From positions 33,422,501 through 33,486,500 of the forward strand of contig NC_079879.1 in assembly GCF_029227915.1 (NCBI RefSeq): DNA of 64,000 bases. Direction: 5' to 3'. The notes beneath the pieces are model-generated. The model saw only the letters and a program-made list of their open reading frames with translations, ran no database searches and was not told where the DNA came from. Source of the stretch: Hydractinia symbiolongicarpus. Its lineage: Eukaryota > Cnidaria > Hydrozoa > Anthoathecata > Hydractiniidae. The position numbers were made by a program, and so were the translations under genes. Shown piece by piece: positions 1-11,779 of the stretch (position 1 is the first letter of the stretch; each line of letters begins with the position of its first letter).

Positions 1-1165
1 CAGGGAATTACTGTTAAATGATGATGACCATGAGAACAAAACACGCATCCCTATTGACAAACTAATGTCCTTGGTCCAAGTTGTACTTACAAAAACATGG
101 CATTTTTTTTACGGTAACTTCTTTGAGCAAACTGACGGTGTGGCTATGGGTGGCTCAACATCCTCTGTGGTAGCTGAAATATATATGCAGGCTCTATGAG
201 ACTACAGCTACAGCTTTAACAACTGCAGATCACGTTCCAATATTTTGGAAAAGATTTGTGGATGAAGTCTTTTTAATAATAAAAAGAGCACACCTAAACG
301 CATTTCATGAACATATCAATAATTTGCACTCGAATATTCAACTTACAATTGAACACGAGAAGAACGGTACGCTTCCTTTCTTAGACACTCTAGTGTCTCG
401 CAACGGTGGTAACTTGTCAGTATCAGTATACCGCAAACCAACTCATACTGATCAATATTTCAACTACACATCTAATCACCAAATGTCCTGCAAAGAAAGT
501 GTAGTGTCCTTATTACTGGACAGAGCAGTCAATGTAGTCAGTGAAGAGAATGACCGAAAGAAAGAATTATCTCATATAAACAACGCCTTACTTGCAAATG
601 GGTACTCGAGACAGACCATTAAAAAAGTTGAGAGGAAAATCGTGAAACAGAACTGATAAGAACAGTGACGGAGAAGACGCAGAAAATAAACCAGTAGCCA
701 CAGTGTGTATGACATGTACCAGGGACAAGTAACATACTTCGTCGGGTATTAAAAGATCATAAAATAAAACCAGTGCTTCAATCTAAAAACACGCTACGTA
801 GTATACTGTCGCATCCAAAAGACAAAAAATTTAATATTATCTACGAAATCCCGTGTAAGGATTGTGATGCTGTTTATGTCGGTAAAACAAAAACGAATGT
901 TTAAACAACGTGTGCAAGAGCACAAAAGAGCCGTACGCAACGCAGATACAGACAAAAATGAGATTGCGGACCATAGCTGGAAAAATGATCATGTTATAGA
1001 CTAGGAAAATAGAAAGATCATAGACCGAGAGTCTGGTTGGACAGCAAGAAAAGTAAAAGAAACTATAAATAGTATAGACAGAAATACTCATATCAATAGT
1101 ATTTACTATCAACTTCCAGAAATATGGAAAATATATAATAATATACCCGCACTTCTTTAGCACTT
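1..1165 (+). mobile_element. Penelope-like retroelement remnant (RT plus GIY-YIG), 5' cut by window edge
   Basis: Three reading frames carry pieces of one polyprotein. At about 110-195 the peptide EQTDGVAMGGSTSSVVAEIY matches the reverse transcriptase region with a conserved glycine before the catalytic loop. At 246-656 the frame continues with RFVDEVF (the FVDD-like catalytic motif, with D to E in the second aspartate), LPFLDTLVSRNGG and VYRKPTHTD, which are typical of Penelope-like RTs. At about 835-900 YEIPCKDCDAVYVGKTK is the start of a GIY-YIG endonuclease; after a frame change QRVQEHKRAVRNAD continues to about 1160. Frame changes near 195 and 900 and stop codons near 657 and 1002 show it is dead. 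The family assignment is by motif; the intron and LTR structure of the family cannot be seen. Confidence 0.85.
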
Positions 1166-1199
1166 CTTTAGCGAACATTTAGGAAAAAGTAAAAAAAAT

Positions 1200-2500
1200 G
1201 GTTCGGGACAAACGTAACAAAAAAGTGAACTTTTAGAAAAAGAAACGTAACATAAAGCGAACTTTTAGAAAAAAGAAAAGATTTTAATCAATATATTGCT
1301 TCCATCTGGGTCCGTGAAAAAGTTAATTACTTTAATTGCTGTGATCTGATTGGTTAATTTCGATCCTCTTATTATCTCTTCAAATAATAAGTAGGCAAAG
1401 ATGATTACGATCATTGACCATCGATGACAGCTGTAGCTGTCGAAACCTAGCCTAGAATAAACTCGCTTCATGACATGATAATATTTAAATTATTCAATGA
1501 CGATGACTGACCAGATAAGTGGTAATATTTTTAAAACAAATGTTCACTAATCTATTTATCTTTATTCGTTGTAAATCTATCTGAACAGCTGCAGTGACCA
1601 CTTCAATCAGAATAATCTGGGGTGGATAAATTTGTGGCTTACTTTTGTGGTATCATTTGAAAAGTTGTGCTGCAGGCCAGGATTTTTACGCCAGCGTATC
1701 TGCTAATAATAACTCCCTTGAAATATGGCATTTCCGGGTTAAACAGAGTAAATTAAAAACAGAGTTGATTTCACCACCTGAAGCCTTTACCTGTAAAAAG
1801 TCGAATATGTGTGATGGATTTCGTCACATTAAATAAAGAAACGAAAGAAAAGTGAGATGAATATAAGCAACCCTATTATCATTTAATGTACACTAAAAAA
1901 TTGACTTTTGCAAAAAAGTTACTAAGTAAGGGAAAAGTGTTCAAGCAAGTTGCTTATTTTTATTCTGAATTAAGGCCTGCACGCTAAAAAACTTGATTAC
2001 TTGCGAAAAGAAAAATGTTTAAAATTTTAATGCCACATTCAGTTTGGGCTTTCTCAGAGTTGAAGAGAACTGTTTCACTTTAAAAAAAATATCATTCTAT
2101 CGTGTCTATTTGCTTCCACCCAATTCTTCGTGTTGAATTAATCGGCGAGAGGTTACAAATAATAGTAAGTTTAACCTTCTCTGAAATAAATTATTTTGAA
2201 AAAATGACTTGAACCAGACGAAGACGTTTTTTTATTGTTATTGATAAACTTCTGAAAAAGACAAAATCATTTAATTGTGGTTTAATGAACCATTAAACAA
2301 TTCTATTTTATTGATCTTAAATGTTTTTAACGTTCTTTTTTGTAATGTGAGTTATTTAACCCCTTTTTTCTTGCTTTATCAAAATTGCAAAAAAAAGACA
2401 AAAGTGTAAAAAAGATTGCTGATCTTTATGATAAGATAAAAACACTTTAATCGTACGATTCTGTACGCCCGTCCCAGTGTTTCATACTCTGCACTCCCAG
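1200..2500. other. AT-rich intergenic stretch, no gene seen
   Basis: Only short open frames below about 70 codons without splice context or recognisable motifs. A short direct duplication (gaacttttagaaaaa) occurs near 1225-1275, just past the Penelope-like fragment. Confidence 0.5.
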
Positions 2501-2522
2501 TGCAGAATTTTCGAAGTTTTCT

Positions 2523-3024
2523 AGCCTCGTTTACATTTGCGACGCAAGCAACGCACGCGTGCGCAATGTTAATTTTAAAAATCTGACGCAAACGCAAGAC
2601 ATTCACACTAGACCATTATAACGTGGAAATCGTAAACCAAAATATTGCATAAAAAGACAATTATATTTGACTTATTCTATTATAATATGTTATAATTACT
2701 TAAGAGAAGAAAGAAAAGAAAAACGGGAGAATATAAAAAGAAAATCTAATACTCTGTAGCGGCATTGATATTAAACAAAATCAATATAATAGCTGCTTTA
2801 AAAAAGCTATAGATCACTTTTTTATTATCCTTTTTATCATTACAAAACGAATATTTCAAAAAAAAATTTACCAGCTTTTCTTTGAAGAATTCCGCTTTCA
2901 TTTACTACATTCTCTGGTTCACAATACAAACTTTATCAAAACCTTTTTGATATTGTTGCGTCGAACTTATGCTTGCGTCTTTCCATTCATTTCCCGCGTT
3001 TGCGTCACTAGTGTGAACCAGGCT
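2523..3024. mobile_element. Putative short DNA transposon (MITE) with terminal inverted repeats
   Basis: The left end at 2523-2549 begins AGCCTCGTTTACATTTGCG followed by ACGCAAGC. The right end at 2996-3024, read on the minus strand, begins AGCCTGGTTCACACTAGTG followed by ACGCAAACGC, giving an imperfect inverted repeat. A third copy of the motif (GACGCAAACGC...CACTAG) lies at about 2585-2614, so a smaller nested copy of about 95 bp is possible. No coding capacity is seen. The superfamily is not assigned and target duplications are not clear. Confidence 0.45.
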
Positions 3025-3639
3025 TAAATCAATTGTAATGTGACATACACAAAATTATTAGTGTTAAAAAGTCCGTCAAAATTGATTCAAACTACTTGAA
3101 TTTTATGGATAATAAGTTCAAGCATGATTCTTGCGAAACACTTTATTAAGATTTCCAATAAAATGTCATAAAACATAGTTAATGGAAATAAAATGCTGCT
3201 TTATAGACCCAAAAAAGGGAAAGGGAAATTGAAGGTGAAAAACGATACGACAATTATATTGCATTGAAGCATCGACTTAAGAAGAGAATCAAAGAAGTTA
3301 AAAGAAAAGTTCTGCATTAAGTAAAGCACTCTAGTACACAACCCAAAATTGTTTAAAATACTGTCAACAAGTTTATCAATAACAAAAACATGAGTAAGAT
3401 ACACTCACCCCATATAGTCATTTGTGCACACTGGCATTTTGCTTGACAGAAAAAAAGAACAACGAAGAAAGCGCTAGTAGCTACATCTTTTTTAGGAAGT
3501 CTACCATTTCCGTCCAGCAGAGAGACTTTCAAAGTGGTGAACTCTTTTGACGAAGTACTAATAATTATATTGAACCTAAAAATAACTGTTTCACTGGGTA
3601 CGACAATATATCTGTGAAATGCATCCAACAAGTAGTAGT

Positions 3640-5230
3640 TTACCTGACATCTTTACTTGCCAAAATCATCAACAACAGCATTATTCGCTGTGTTTTTCGT
3701 AATCATGGAAAGGTAGCTTACATTTGTGCAATTCTTAAGACTGATAATTGACTAAATTATCCTGAAAACAGACCAATTTCAGAAAGATCTTCTGAACCAA
3801 CTATGCAAGCATGTACTGGTGTGCACTAAATATACAACATTATCTGGATTTTATAATTAAACATGATATGAGCTTCGTTAACGACATTCCACAGTAAAGA
3901 CGTTTTCAAAACTCGGAGATGATATCTACTGATTGATAAACAAAAATTAAGTAATCATGCTTTCAAGATTGCTTACTGGAAACCCTTTGTCACAGTCGAT
4001 CAACAAATTCTATACTGTCGATCATCAAATTCTATACTGTCGATCATCAAATTCTATACTGTCGATCATCAAATTCTATACTGTCGATCATCAAATTCTA
4101 TACTGTCGATCATCAAATTCTGTACTGTCGATCATCAAATTCTATACTGTCGATCATCAAATTCTGTACTGTCGATCATCAAATTCTATACTGTCGATCA
4201 TTAAATTCTATACTGTCGATCATTAAATTCTATACTGTCGATCATCAAATTCTATACTGTCGATCATCAAATTCTGTACTGTCGATCATTAAATTCTATA
4301 CTGTCGATCATCAAATTCTGTACTGTCGATCATCAAATTCTATACTGTCGATCATTAAATTCTATACTGTCGATCATTAAATGCTTCTTTAGAAATTTCG
4401 AACAAAAAAACAATATGTACAGATTCATGATGTAATCTCCAGATCTCTATTTATATCGTTTTGAGTACCATATGGAAGGATACTTGACCCCATTTTGCAT
4501 AAGTTACGTTTTTAATATCTTCTTAACTGGCTTTTTTTAACATCTTTACAATATGCTGATGATACTACGCTTTACGCCTGTTACAAAGTGGACAAATTTT
4601 ATGACTGTGCATTCATGCTGCTGCAATTAAATGGGGAGAGATGTGAAACAAATTCTGAAGTGGCCAAGAATACAAACAGCAACAGGACTAACCTGATTTT
4701 GTTTTCTTCGCCCAATCGTTGCATCACAACCAATCTTTAAACCAATCTTTTGCGACAAAGTAATAATGAAAATTTTGTAAAATACAAAAATTTTAGTGCT
4801 GTCGATAAACAAATTCTTATTGAAAACTTATTCTTAAAAACAAATTGAATTTTGGTAACGTCCTTAAATTAGACGAGCAGATTGTTTGCGCTTTTAAAGG
4901 GCCAAAAGTTTGTATACAGATACTAGTTATTATCTTATATGGGAAACTATAAAAAATTGTTTTTATCTTAGAACTTTTTCTGACATTTCTTTGACAATTA
5001 AAATCAATATTAAAAGCTTTATCAGTTAAAACTGCTTTTATCGCGTATTATTCACGTAAGCATGCCATTTTCTTTGACCAGGATGTATTATTTCCTTAAG
5101 AAAGGAGATGCAAAAATTTCGTTGGGCAGGAATTCTGTTTCCGATGCAAAGCGATTCCTACGCACTTTTAAAATATTATTAAATGCACCGGATGTATTCT
5201 GTTCAAAAGCTCTATAGCTTAAGCACTGGG
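3640..5230 (+). mobile_element. Decayed non-LTR (LINE) reverse transcriptase, split by a minisatellite
   Basis: Fragments of a LINE RT occur in order. At about 3647-3785 the peptide AKIINNSIIRCVFRNHGKVA, then NYPENRPIS, matches the N-terminal RT block (N-S-x5-F-x3-WK-A ... NYRPIS). At 4465-4510 VPYGRILDPIL corresponds to VPQGSILGPLLF. At about 4551-4580 QYADDTTLYA is the catalytic YADD loop. Stops and frame changes separate them. A 22-bp tandem array at 3994-4382 sits where the RT segment between the first and second blocks should be. The sequence to about 5230 may be 3' LINE material but has no clear motif. CR1/L2-like by motif only. Confidence 0.6.
3994..4382. repeat. 22-bp minisatellite, about 17-18 copies
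   Basis: Unit ATTCTATACTGTCGATCATCAA, highly uniform. Recurrent variants are TCTGTACTG for TCTATACTG, and CATTAAA for CATCAAA. Because 22 is not a multiple of three, the array is open in one frame for over 80 codons, but this is a repeat artefact, not a gene. It interrupts the LINE RT remnant. Confidence 0.95.
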
Positions 5231-5239
5231 AGAAGAAAG

Positions 5240-6320
5240 CTCACCTAATCAAAGTAAGAAATAGGCTTCCTCAGCACATGAGTTAACCTTGTTATTTTAT
5301 TATCCTTCATCCCACATTTCAGTTTCTTTTTTCTTTGTCTTTTTCTTTCTTTTTTTGCGGGTGGGGGACGGTATATACGAAGTAAGCTGGTTAGCTTTGC
5401 CCAAACTGACTTATTCTGCAAATATCTTGTAAAACATGCTTAGTGATTTTTTATGGGAAGGACGGCCGATTGTCATAACTGAGACTAGTTGCCAATGAGG
5501 ATTCAACATCACAAACAAAATTTACAATACTGATTGCATCTTTTCTTTTGTCATAAAAATCACAACATCGATTGCAACAACATATTTGAAATTTCTGTCT
5601 GGTTTTTTAGTCTTACTTTAATAAATATAAATTTTCAAAACATGCAACGTATCTCATACATGCACACGATCTTGCACGAAAGTCTACAAACCTCTTCCTT
5701 CTTCTGCAAATACCTATATGTGTCTGAATTTGACACATATCTACATCTATGTCGTGCATCACTTGGTTACATAGCTGTACGCTTTTTCTCGCCTGTCTGG
5801 CCACACGCATGTGCGATAGTTCACCTAAGGCATACAGCTTTAAATATCCGTACGGATTTTCACTCAGGCACATTGCCTTACATATCTGCACCGTACCTGG
5901 CAGTGTATCTGTGCCGTTTCTCAGTTGGGCACCTTCAATGTTCTTTACTTTTACATTATGGCAGTGTAAAAATAATATTTTGTGTTTGCATTATCGCAAA
6001 GCTATATAGCTATAACTTGGAGAAAATCAATTAAAATTTAAAAATTTTGCGCAGTAAAATGGAAAATGTGAGGAATCGCCAAAAAATGCTTACAAATGTA
6101 TGCTTATGTGAAAAACATTTCACTCGTTTGAGGACTATAGTATTAAGATTGCTGTACGAAAATTAGCTTATCTTATCATTATACTAAACAATACATATTG
6201 ACGCAATTTCAGAATATTTGGTTAGATATTAATCACAGAAACTTTAATATAATTCCTCAAAGAACAAAAACATTTTGATTTTTATTGGAGTCTCGCGAAG
6301 GTAGATTCGTATCCGGAGAG
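5240..6320. other. Intergenic stretch with unsupported open frames
   Basis: A 166-codon frame at 5534-6034 (+) overlaps open frames on both strands between 5613 and 6009. None has a recognisable domain. Codon composition looks like biased non-coding DNA (ACA/CAT-rich). I see no promoter or splice structure that supports a gene. Confidence 0.4.
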
Positions 6321-6330
6321 AATCTTTCAA

Positions 6331-7071
6331 TCTATATAATAATACGCCAGTTCTGTCTGTCTGTCACTTTTGCAAAGTGGATTATATTCTTTACAATTTT
6401 CTTTAACAAATTCTATAAAACATCGCCTATAAAATTGTTCTGTAATGTACCAAACTTCAACGTTTAAATAGTATTGACGTCAAAGGAAAGTTAATTAAGA
6501 TTAGTGAAGCCATTACAGTGCACTTAAAACTTTGAAGCCAAATAACTTGGAAACGAGGTGGTGACGTCAATGATTTTTCACTGCGTGGGTAACTAGGGAC
6601 CACCTGGGACCAATTTGTGTAAGTCTCCCAAACCCAAGTCCGGAAATCCGCTCCGTAATGGAAGGGTTGATGACGTCATCCAAAAACCTTCAAACCCCAA
6701 TATCTCTGCAACCGTTTGTCAAAAGTACATGATCCTATACATTTTCTTGATCAGCGTTTCAAGATCTATAAGAGGAAGGCAACAGGTATATAACTTTCTA
6801 AAAATAATGTTTTGTGTTTTCACGGGCCTTTGCTGACGTCAGCATAATTTTTAAACCCTTATATGCCCTTAGTCGTTCGTAGAAAAGATATGATCCTATA
6901 CATTATTTTGATCAGCGTTTCAACCTCTACACGTTACAGGCAACGAATAAACTAATTTTTTTTGGATTTGCAATGGATTTGCAATGCTGACATCAGTAAA
7001 ACGTCTTAAACAACCAACTTTTTCAATGTCCTATTGCCTAAGTGGATTTTTCCACGGGCTTTATCGACTAG
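6331..7071 (+). mobile_element. Helitron-like non-autonomous element, about 741 bp
   Basis: The 5' end TCTATATAATAATACGCCAG is followed by a GTCTGTCTGTC run. The 3' end has the hairpin GTGGATTTTTCCACGGG, then TTTATCGACTAG, with T following. The 5' TC, 3' hairpin and CTAG end flanked by T fit Helitron termini. Its internal part (6480-6930), with GATGACGTCATC-type motifs, recurs at 46020-46260 and 49380-49800. No Rep/helicase coding is seen. Confidence 0.55.
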
Positions 7072-7456
7072 TGCGGTAATATTTACTCAGAGAAGGGTAC
7101 AGGTTTTGCAAAATATATTGGTTGAAAATTCTTTTAATAACTGTACAAAACGCAAAACAGTGTCATTGTTTTTTTTATTGATTTTTAAACACAGAAGTTC
7201 CAAAAACAATTTTGTAGAAAGTAAGTCAAAATTAAATACTTCATAACAAACCTTATCAGATATAAACAATTATGATAAACGGTGGAGAATTTAAAGCCTT
7301 ATTAAATAGGAAATTACATCAATAAAAGACAAAAACCATGATATTTAGTTTTACTTTGAATGCTCTGATTCAAATCAGCTGTATTCAACACCACAGGTTT
7401 CTTGAAAAGGTCATATAACGATGCATGCATAGGGTCACAAGTTTCCGATAAAGCTA

Positions 7457-7486
7457 AGCGTAGGCGAATCTGAAGTTGTATAAAAG
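7457..7486 (+). promoter_or_regulatory. Shared promoter block of ligand gene A
   Basis: AGCGTAGGCGAATC at 7457-7470 is followed by a TATA box (TATAAAAG, 7479-7486), about 72 bases before the initiator ATG at 7558. The same 14-base element precedes genes B and C. Transcription start and function are inferred. Confidence 0.6.
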
Positions 7487-7557
7487 ACATAACCTTCGCT
7501 TTCTAAATTTTATTTCTACAAAAACTTCAAATCAGTTAGCAACGAAGCTCTTTAATA

Positions 7558-9211
7558 ATGGTATGTTATTATACATATTTTTTTTAATTGACGACTTAGA
7601 GGAACTTTTTAAATTCGAGATGAAATAAGGGGGCTACGAAACGGCTAAGATGGGTTACGCCTGATTATTATTAATCTCTGTTCTGACAAATTTTAAATTA
7701 TTTCGTGCAATTAACGAACTGCTTAAAGGCGAGAGATCACTTCAAACACTTATCTCGTCAGCTCAAGGGGCATTACACAATAGTAGGTTTGGATCTGTTG
7801 CGTAGGGTATACTTAATGTCTCAGAATGAAAAGTCTAACAAAAACAACGAAAAGGTTTTCTCTCTACTATATCCAATCACACATTCGTAAACAATGTAAA
7901 ATCTGACAGCTATAAAATGTTTATTTATTTCCGTAATTTTTGATAAAATTTTCAGACGGTTTGTATATTTATCTTATAACGCAGCTTACTGCACTGTTAC
8001 TATACGACTCAAACGACTTAACTAAGAAAAAAAGAAAATAAATGAAGTGATAAACGACTGAACGAAGTGAATTAGCTAGTTCATAAGGATTGTGACGTCA
8101 TGGACAGAACGCAGTGAGGTTGATGCAAACAACCTCTGTACTGTAGACTTTGAAAATAAGTAAGAGTTGTACTTCTGTTTCGGTATGAAATAAAAATACA
8201 GCATATATATTTCATGTAGATTAATCAATCAAAGTTAAAAAAAAGTATTTGTTTTAGAGAACGCAATTATCGATTTTATTTGTTGGAATATCATTATTAG
8301 CCGGCGTAAGAACGATAACAACAACAACAACAACAACAACATCAACACCAAGAATTATAAAAACAACAAAATCACCCACGACAGAAGTGAAAATCTCCAC
8401 CTTGAATAACCTTGTTATCCAAGTGAAAGAGGCCAAGAATATTATAAAACAATGGAACGCGGCGAAAAGAATTTTATTTCAACGTCCAAAAGTAACATTT
8501 AGTACGACAACACAGTATAAGGTATGCGGAAGACAGTTCACAAAAGAGGAAGAAACCAAAAGGAATGAACTGAAGGTCTTAATAGATAGAAGTAACAAAG
8601 CTACATTTATCAAAAACAAGCAACAATGCCCAGGTAGGCGAGTGATTGTCCTTTTTTCTACTGCCTTTGTCTTCCATGATCACACGATTTTATCTCATTT
8701 GTATGATCTGTAGTTGCAACATTCAGAAAGAAACGCGACTTGCAAGATGTACAAAATCAATTTTCCAGTATTCCTGGAACACAGGTTATAGAGCTGTTCT
8801 GTAACGAAAGGAGAGCAGTACAAAATAACACACTGAATATGTGCAATGAGTGTGCTTACAGAATTATATTTCCACCGTCGTAAGTGTTACTCTTGTTACT
8901 TTTGTAGTACTTAAAGATAAAACTGTTCCTTACCCTTGATTGGCTCATGATATGTCAATTGAGATACTTTTTGTAATCGTAGATACTTTCCTCGCTATCA
9001 CTTTCATTACACATGTGACGAAAATGGCGACCATTCCTGTTTCTACGGAGAAGGGACGTGCGTCAAAAATGTCGAAACAAAGACGTTGAAGCATGATTTA
9101 AATGAAGTCGGTTTTGAAAATTTATATCAATGGGCGGACCGTGCTGTTGCTTTTACTGGATCGTGCTCCTGTCAAATAATCCAAAACAGTCTCTTTGATC
9201 CATTTGTGTAA
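7558..9211 (+). CDS. Ligand gene A: secreted pre-pro cystine-knot protein, Noggin/Trunk-like
   Basis: Predicted exons are 7558-7560 (ATG only; donor GTATGT), 8258-8633, 8714-8879 and 8983-9211, total 258 codons with TAA. All junctions keep frame (phases 0, 1, 2). The aligned position of B's internal Met is ACG here (8261), so translation must start in the upstream ATG exon. Order: hydrophobic leader (QLSILFVGISLLAG); a Thr-rich run from an ACA microsatellite, absent from B and C; basic pro-region with two Cys ending QQCPG; RKKR at residues 131-134, a likely furin site; mature domain of about 123 residues with eight Cys including MCNEC, YFPRYH, GTCVK and a final CSC. This Cys and YFPRY pattern resembles Noggin/Trunk ligands; IL-17 or Spaetzle-like folds are alternatives. 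No signal receptor can be inferred. Close paralogue of gene C. Confidence 0.75.
8303..8343 (+). repeat. ACA/AAC microsatellite inside coding exon 2 of gene A
   Basis: A run of AAC/ACA triplets is read in frame as a poly-threonine tract. Together with adjacent TP-rich codons it accounts for the 60 extra bases of this exon (376 against 316 in B and C). Confidence 0.85.
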
Positions 9212-9447
9212 TTTTTTGGTTAAGTCTGGTTTTTAAAAGCAAGATGCATTGAAACAAAAGTAGTATTAGTAAATCTTATATGAGGTGTAAACTTTTAGGA
9301 TACTTTTAGGAAGTCGATATCCTGCGGTGGGTTGAAAATCGCACATGCGGAATAAGGATGCCAAAGTTCGTGTTTTAGATGTTGAACTTCGAATAAAGAG
9401 AACTACTTTGATTATTTCGGACGTTTAACTTGGTGAATATGTTAAAA

Positions 9448-9580
9448 CTAGTCGGTGGCCCGTGGATAAATCCACAGGTTCACCTGTTCCTTACTTACCG
9501 CATTTCGTGTGTCTTACTACTGAGATTACCATTGTGCGTGACAGACAGACAGACGTATACGGGTATTATTATAATATAGA
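9448..9580 (-). mobile_element. Complete short Helitron-like element, 133 bp
   Basis: Read on the minus strand it begins TCTATATTATAATAATACCC, has the GTCTGTCTGTCTGTC run, then the hairpin CCTGTGGATTTATCCACGGG and ends CACCGACTAG followed by T. It is the smallest complete copy and defines both ends of the family. It lies 240 bases past the stop of gene A. Confidence 0.6.
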
Positions 9581-9589
9581 TAAGGAGCA

Positions 9590-10580
9590 CTTGCGCAATC
9601 TATTCAAGACCTGCTTTCGCGCTATCAGGAATTTTCAAAAATCATTGGTCGGATGCCGCATTTTTTATGCGCAACGAAAGTTCTTGTGTTACTCCATATC
9701 GTTTGTAATTTTGTTATTTTGATGAAGAAAGTATTTCACTGCATATAAAATTGCATCATTTGCATGCTTTAAGTTTTAGAATTTAATAATAGGTAACAAC
9801 AGAAACGTGTCAACAGTTTCGTCGTAGCTATGTTTTCAACTGTGCAACCTTAAGAAACAAACAAATAATAAAAAAAAAAAACACAGGACCGATAAAATTT
9901 TTTGAAAGTAGAAGGTCCAATATATTAAAGAAGGACCCCCCACCATAGTTGGTGTTGCCCTAGATTATATTTTAGAAAAATAGAAGGCTTTAATGTACTA
10001 GAATTGAGAAAATAGTCTTTCCGAGCTATCTGTAAGATGCAGCAACCTTTCATCTCCTAAACAACAAAAAAATTGTTATAATTTATTAAGTCCAAAATAT
10101 TGTTGGAATGAAATTAAGTTGACAGATGGGTTTACGATAAAACAACAAACGTCGTATGAGCACCCGTGATTCACATACCTCGTAGATGGAACTCTTACTA
10201 GTAAATCCCTATCATCAGAGAATTGATCAGTATGTGTTATCTTCTAGTCCTAAACTTTGTTAAAATTGACAAATATTAAAGTTACATCATTTGTATTCAA
10301 ATGGGAATGATAATGTATTCACAATAAATCATCATTTCCCCAGAAACGGTAATTACAATAACGGATGCCGCCATTTTCAAACAAAAGTCAACTTGGTTCG
10401 TACATATTTTGTTGATTAAAAGTCAACTTGGTTCGTACATATTTTGTTGATTTGTGGCGTCATATGGTGTAGATAGCTCAACATGATCAGCAAGACAAAG
10501 ATTTACTCACTTATTTGTCCTCTCAGAGTGATTAAACTTATCACGAGGTTCGAACGATAAAGAAGACAAGCTAAATTCCA
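9590..10580. other. Intergenic stretch, no gene seen
   Basis: AT-rich. A perfect tandem duplication of about 36 bases (aaaagtcaacttggttcgta... twice) occurs at 10383-10452. No supportable coding frame. Confidence 0.5.
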
Positions 10581-10589
10581 GTACAACAA

Positions 10590-11770
10590 CAGCATTGTAG
10601 GAAAAAATTATTTCCAAGAATTTAACAACATGCAAGATGCAAAGCTGTTCACTTTTGGGAATGTTACAAATTTTTAAAAGTTGTTATGGAACTGGAATTT
10701 TAAAAAACACTGGACCTTTTTATTAATGGGCACACTGGAATATGCATCTTTTATATCAATTGATGCCATAAAACAGTTTTTAGTTACAAGTTGAAGCACA
10801 TCTTTAATAGTATGTATTTTAAAATGCATAAATTCAATACCTTGTTTCATTTTTTTAAGATTGAGGATTAGTCTAATTGTTCCATCAACCTTATGGCTTA
10901 CAAATATTGGTGCGACGAGGGCATTGTTTTTGTGTGAGCATCTCTATACGATACCTTCTCTCAAAAGCTTTTCAATATTAAGTTTAACTTTAACTTCATC
11001 TTTAGGTAATATTATTTGCAAAATGCATAATCGGTGGTTCACTAATAAATGTTATAGTGTCACCTTCGTCACATTTCCACTGAGGGGATCTAGTGGAGAT
11101 CTGTTCACCTTGAAATCATCGTACTTGATGATCACAATATTTTAAGAAATCTTTACATTCCTGATTTATTTCTTGTATTGGTGCTTGTTGCTGCTGCTGT
11201 TGAGAGGAAACATCTCCTTCCAGCCTTTTCCTTTCGGCCTTTTCCTAAGAAAGAACCACTATTTCAGTTATATCCGTTTTACAAGCCGGTATTTGCATAG
11301 TACAGCCTGTTGTTTTTGTAACGATTCGTATATGTTGGTCCTCTTTAATGTGCTAAGAAAAGTTGGCACCGAACAGGATTTTGTAACCTCGGTAGACACC
11401 GTAATCAAGTCCTTATACTCATCTTTCAATTCAGATCTTACAAAAAGTTTTCGCTTTTGGCACAATTATGTATTCGCATGGCCTAGAAAAAGACAATAAG
11501 GTGATTACTTTTTTATCAGACTTTTTCTAATTATATTTACAGAACTAAGAATCTCATTAGCTATGGAAAGGGATGCACAGACAGCACCTGTGAGGCTTCT
11601 CTGATTTTAAGCCATTTTGAAATGTAAACATTTTTGCATACTGGGCAACATTTGCTAGAGTTCTATGTTCTATCTACGACCAGTTCATAGTTTTCAGGAC
11701 TGGGGTGTTTTTCAGCAAGTTTTTTCATTTCCTCCTTGACTTTTTTGTCTGCCCAATTTTGAACAATAAT
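10590..11770 (-). mobile_element. DIRS-like (tyrosine-recombinase type) retrotransposon fragment: gag-like and RT
   Basis: On the minus strand, from about 11760, NWADKKVKEEMKKLAEKHPS resembles a DIRS gag segment, followed by IEKLLREGIVYRDAHTK (about 10960-11010). Then comes an RT core at 10690-10900: VDGTIRLILNLKKM, FMHFKIHTIKDVLQLVTKN and MASIDIKDAYSSVPINKKVQ. The NLK...H-F-K...S-x-D-x-KDAY order is that of DIRS/gypsy-type RTs; HFK before the SIDIKDAY block favours DIRS. Several stops and frame changes are present and the catalytic downstream half is missing, so it is a relic. Confidence 0.65.
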
Positions 11771-11779
11771 CTGCCGAGT

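Noticed and set aside
3957-4226. 89-codon open frame over the 22-bp array
   Set aside because: The peptide is the tandem repeat read in frame; there is no start context or domain.
5534-6034. 166-codon open frame, one of the longest in the window
   Set aside because: Overlaps open frames in other frames and on the other strand, with no domain, splice or promoter support; composition looks like biased non-coding sequence.
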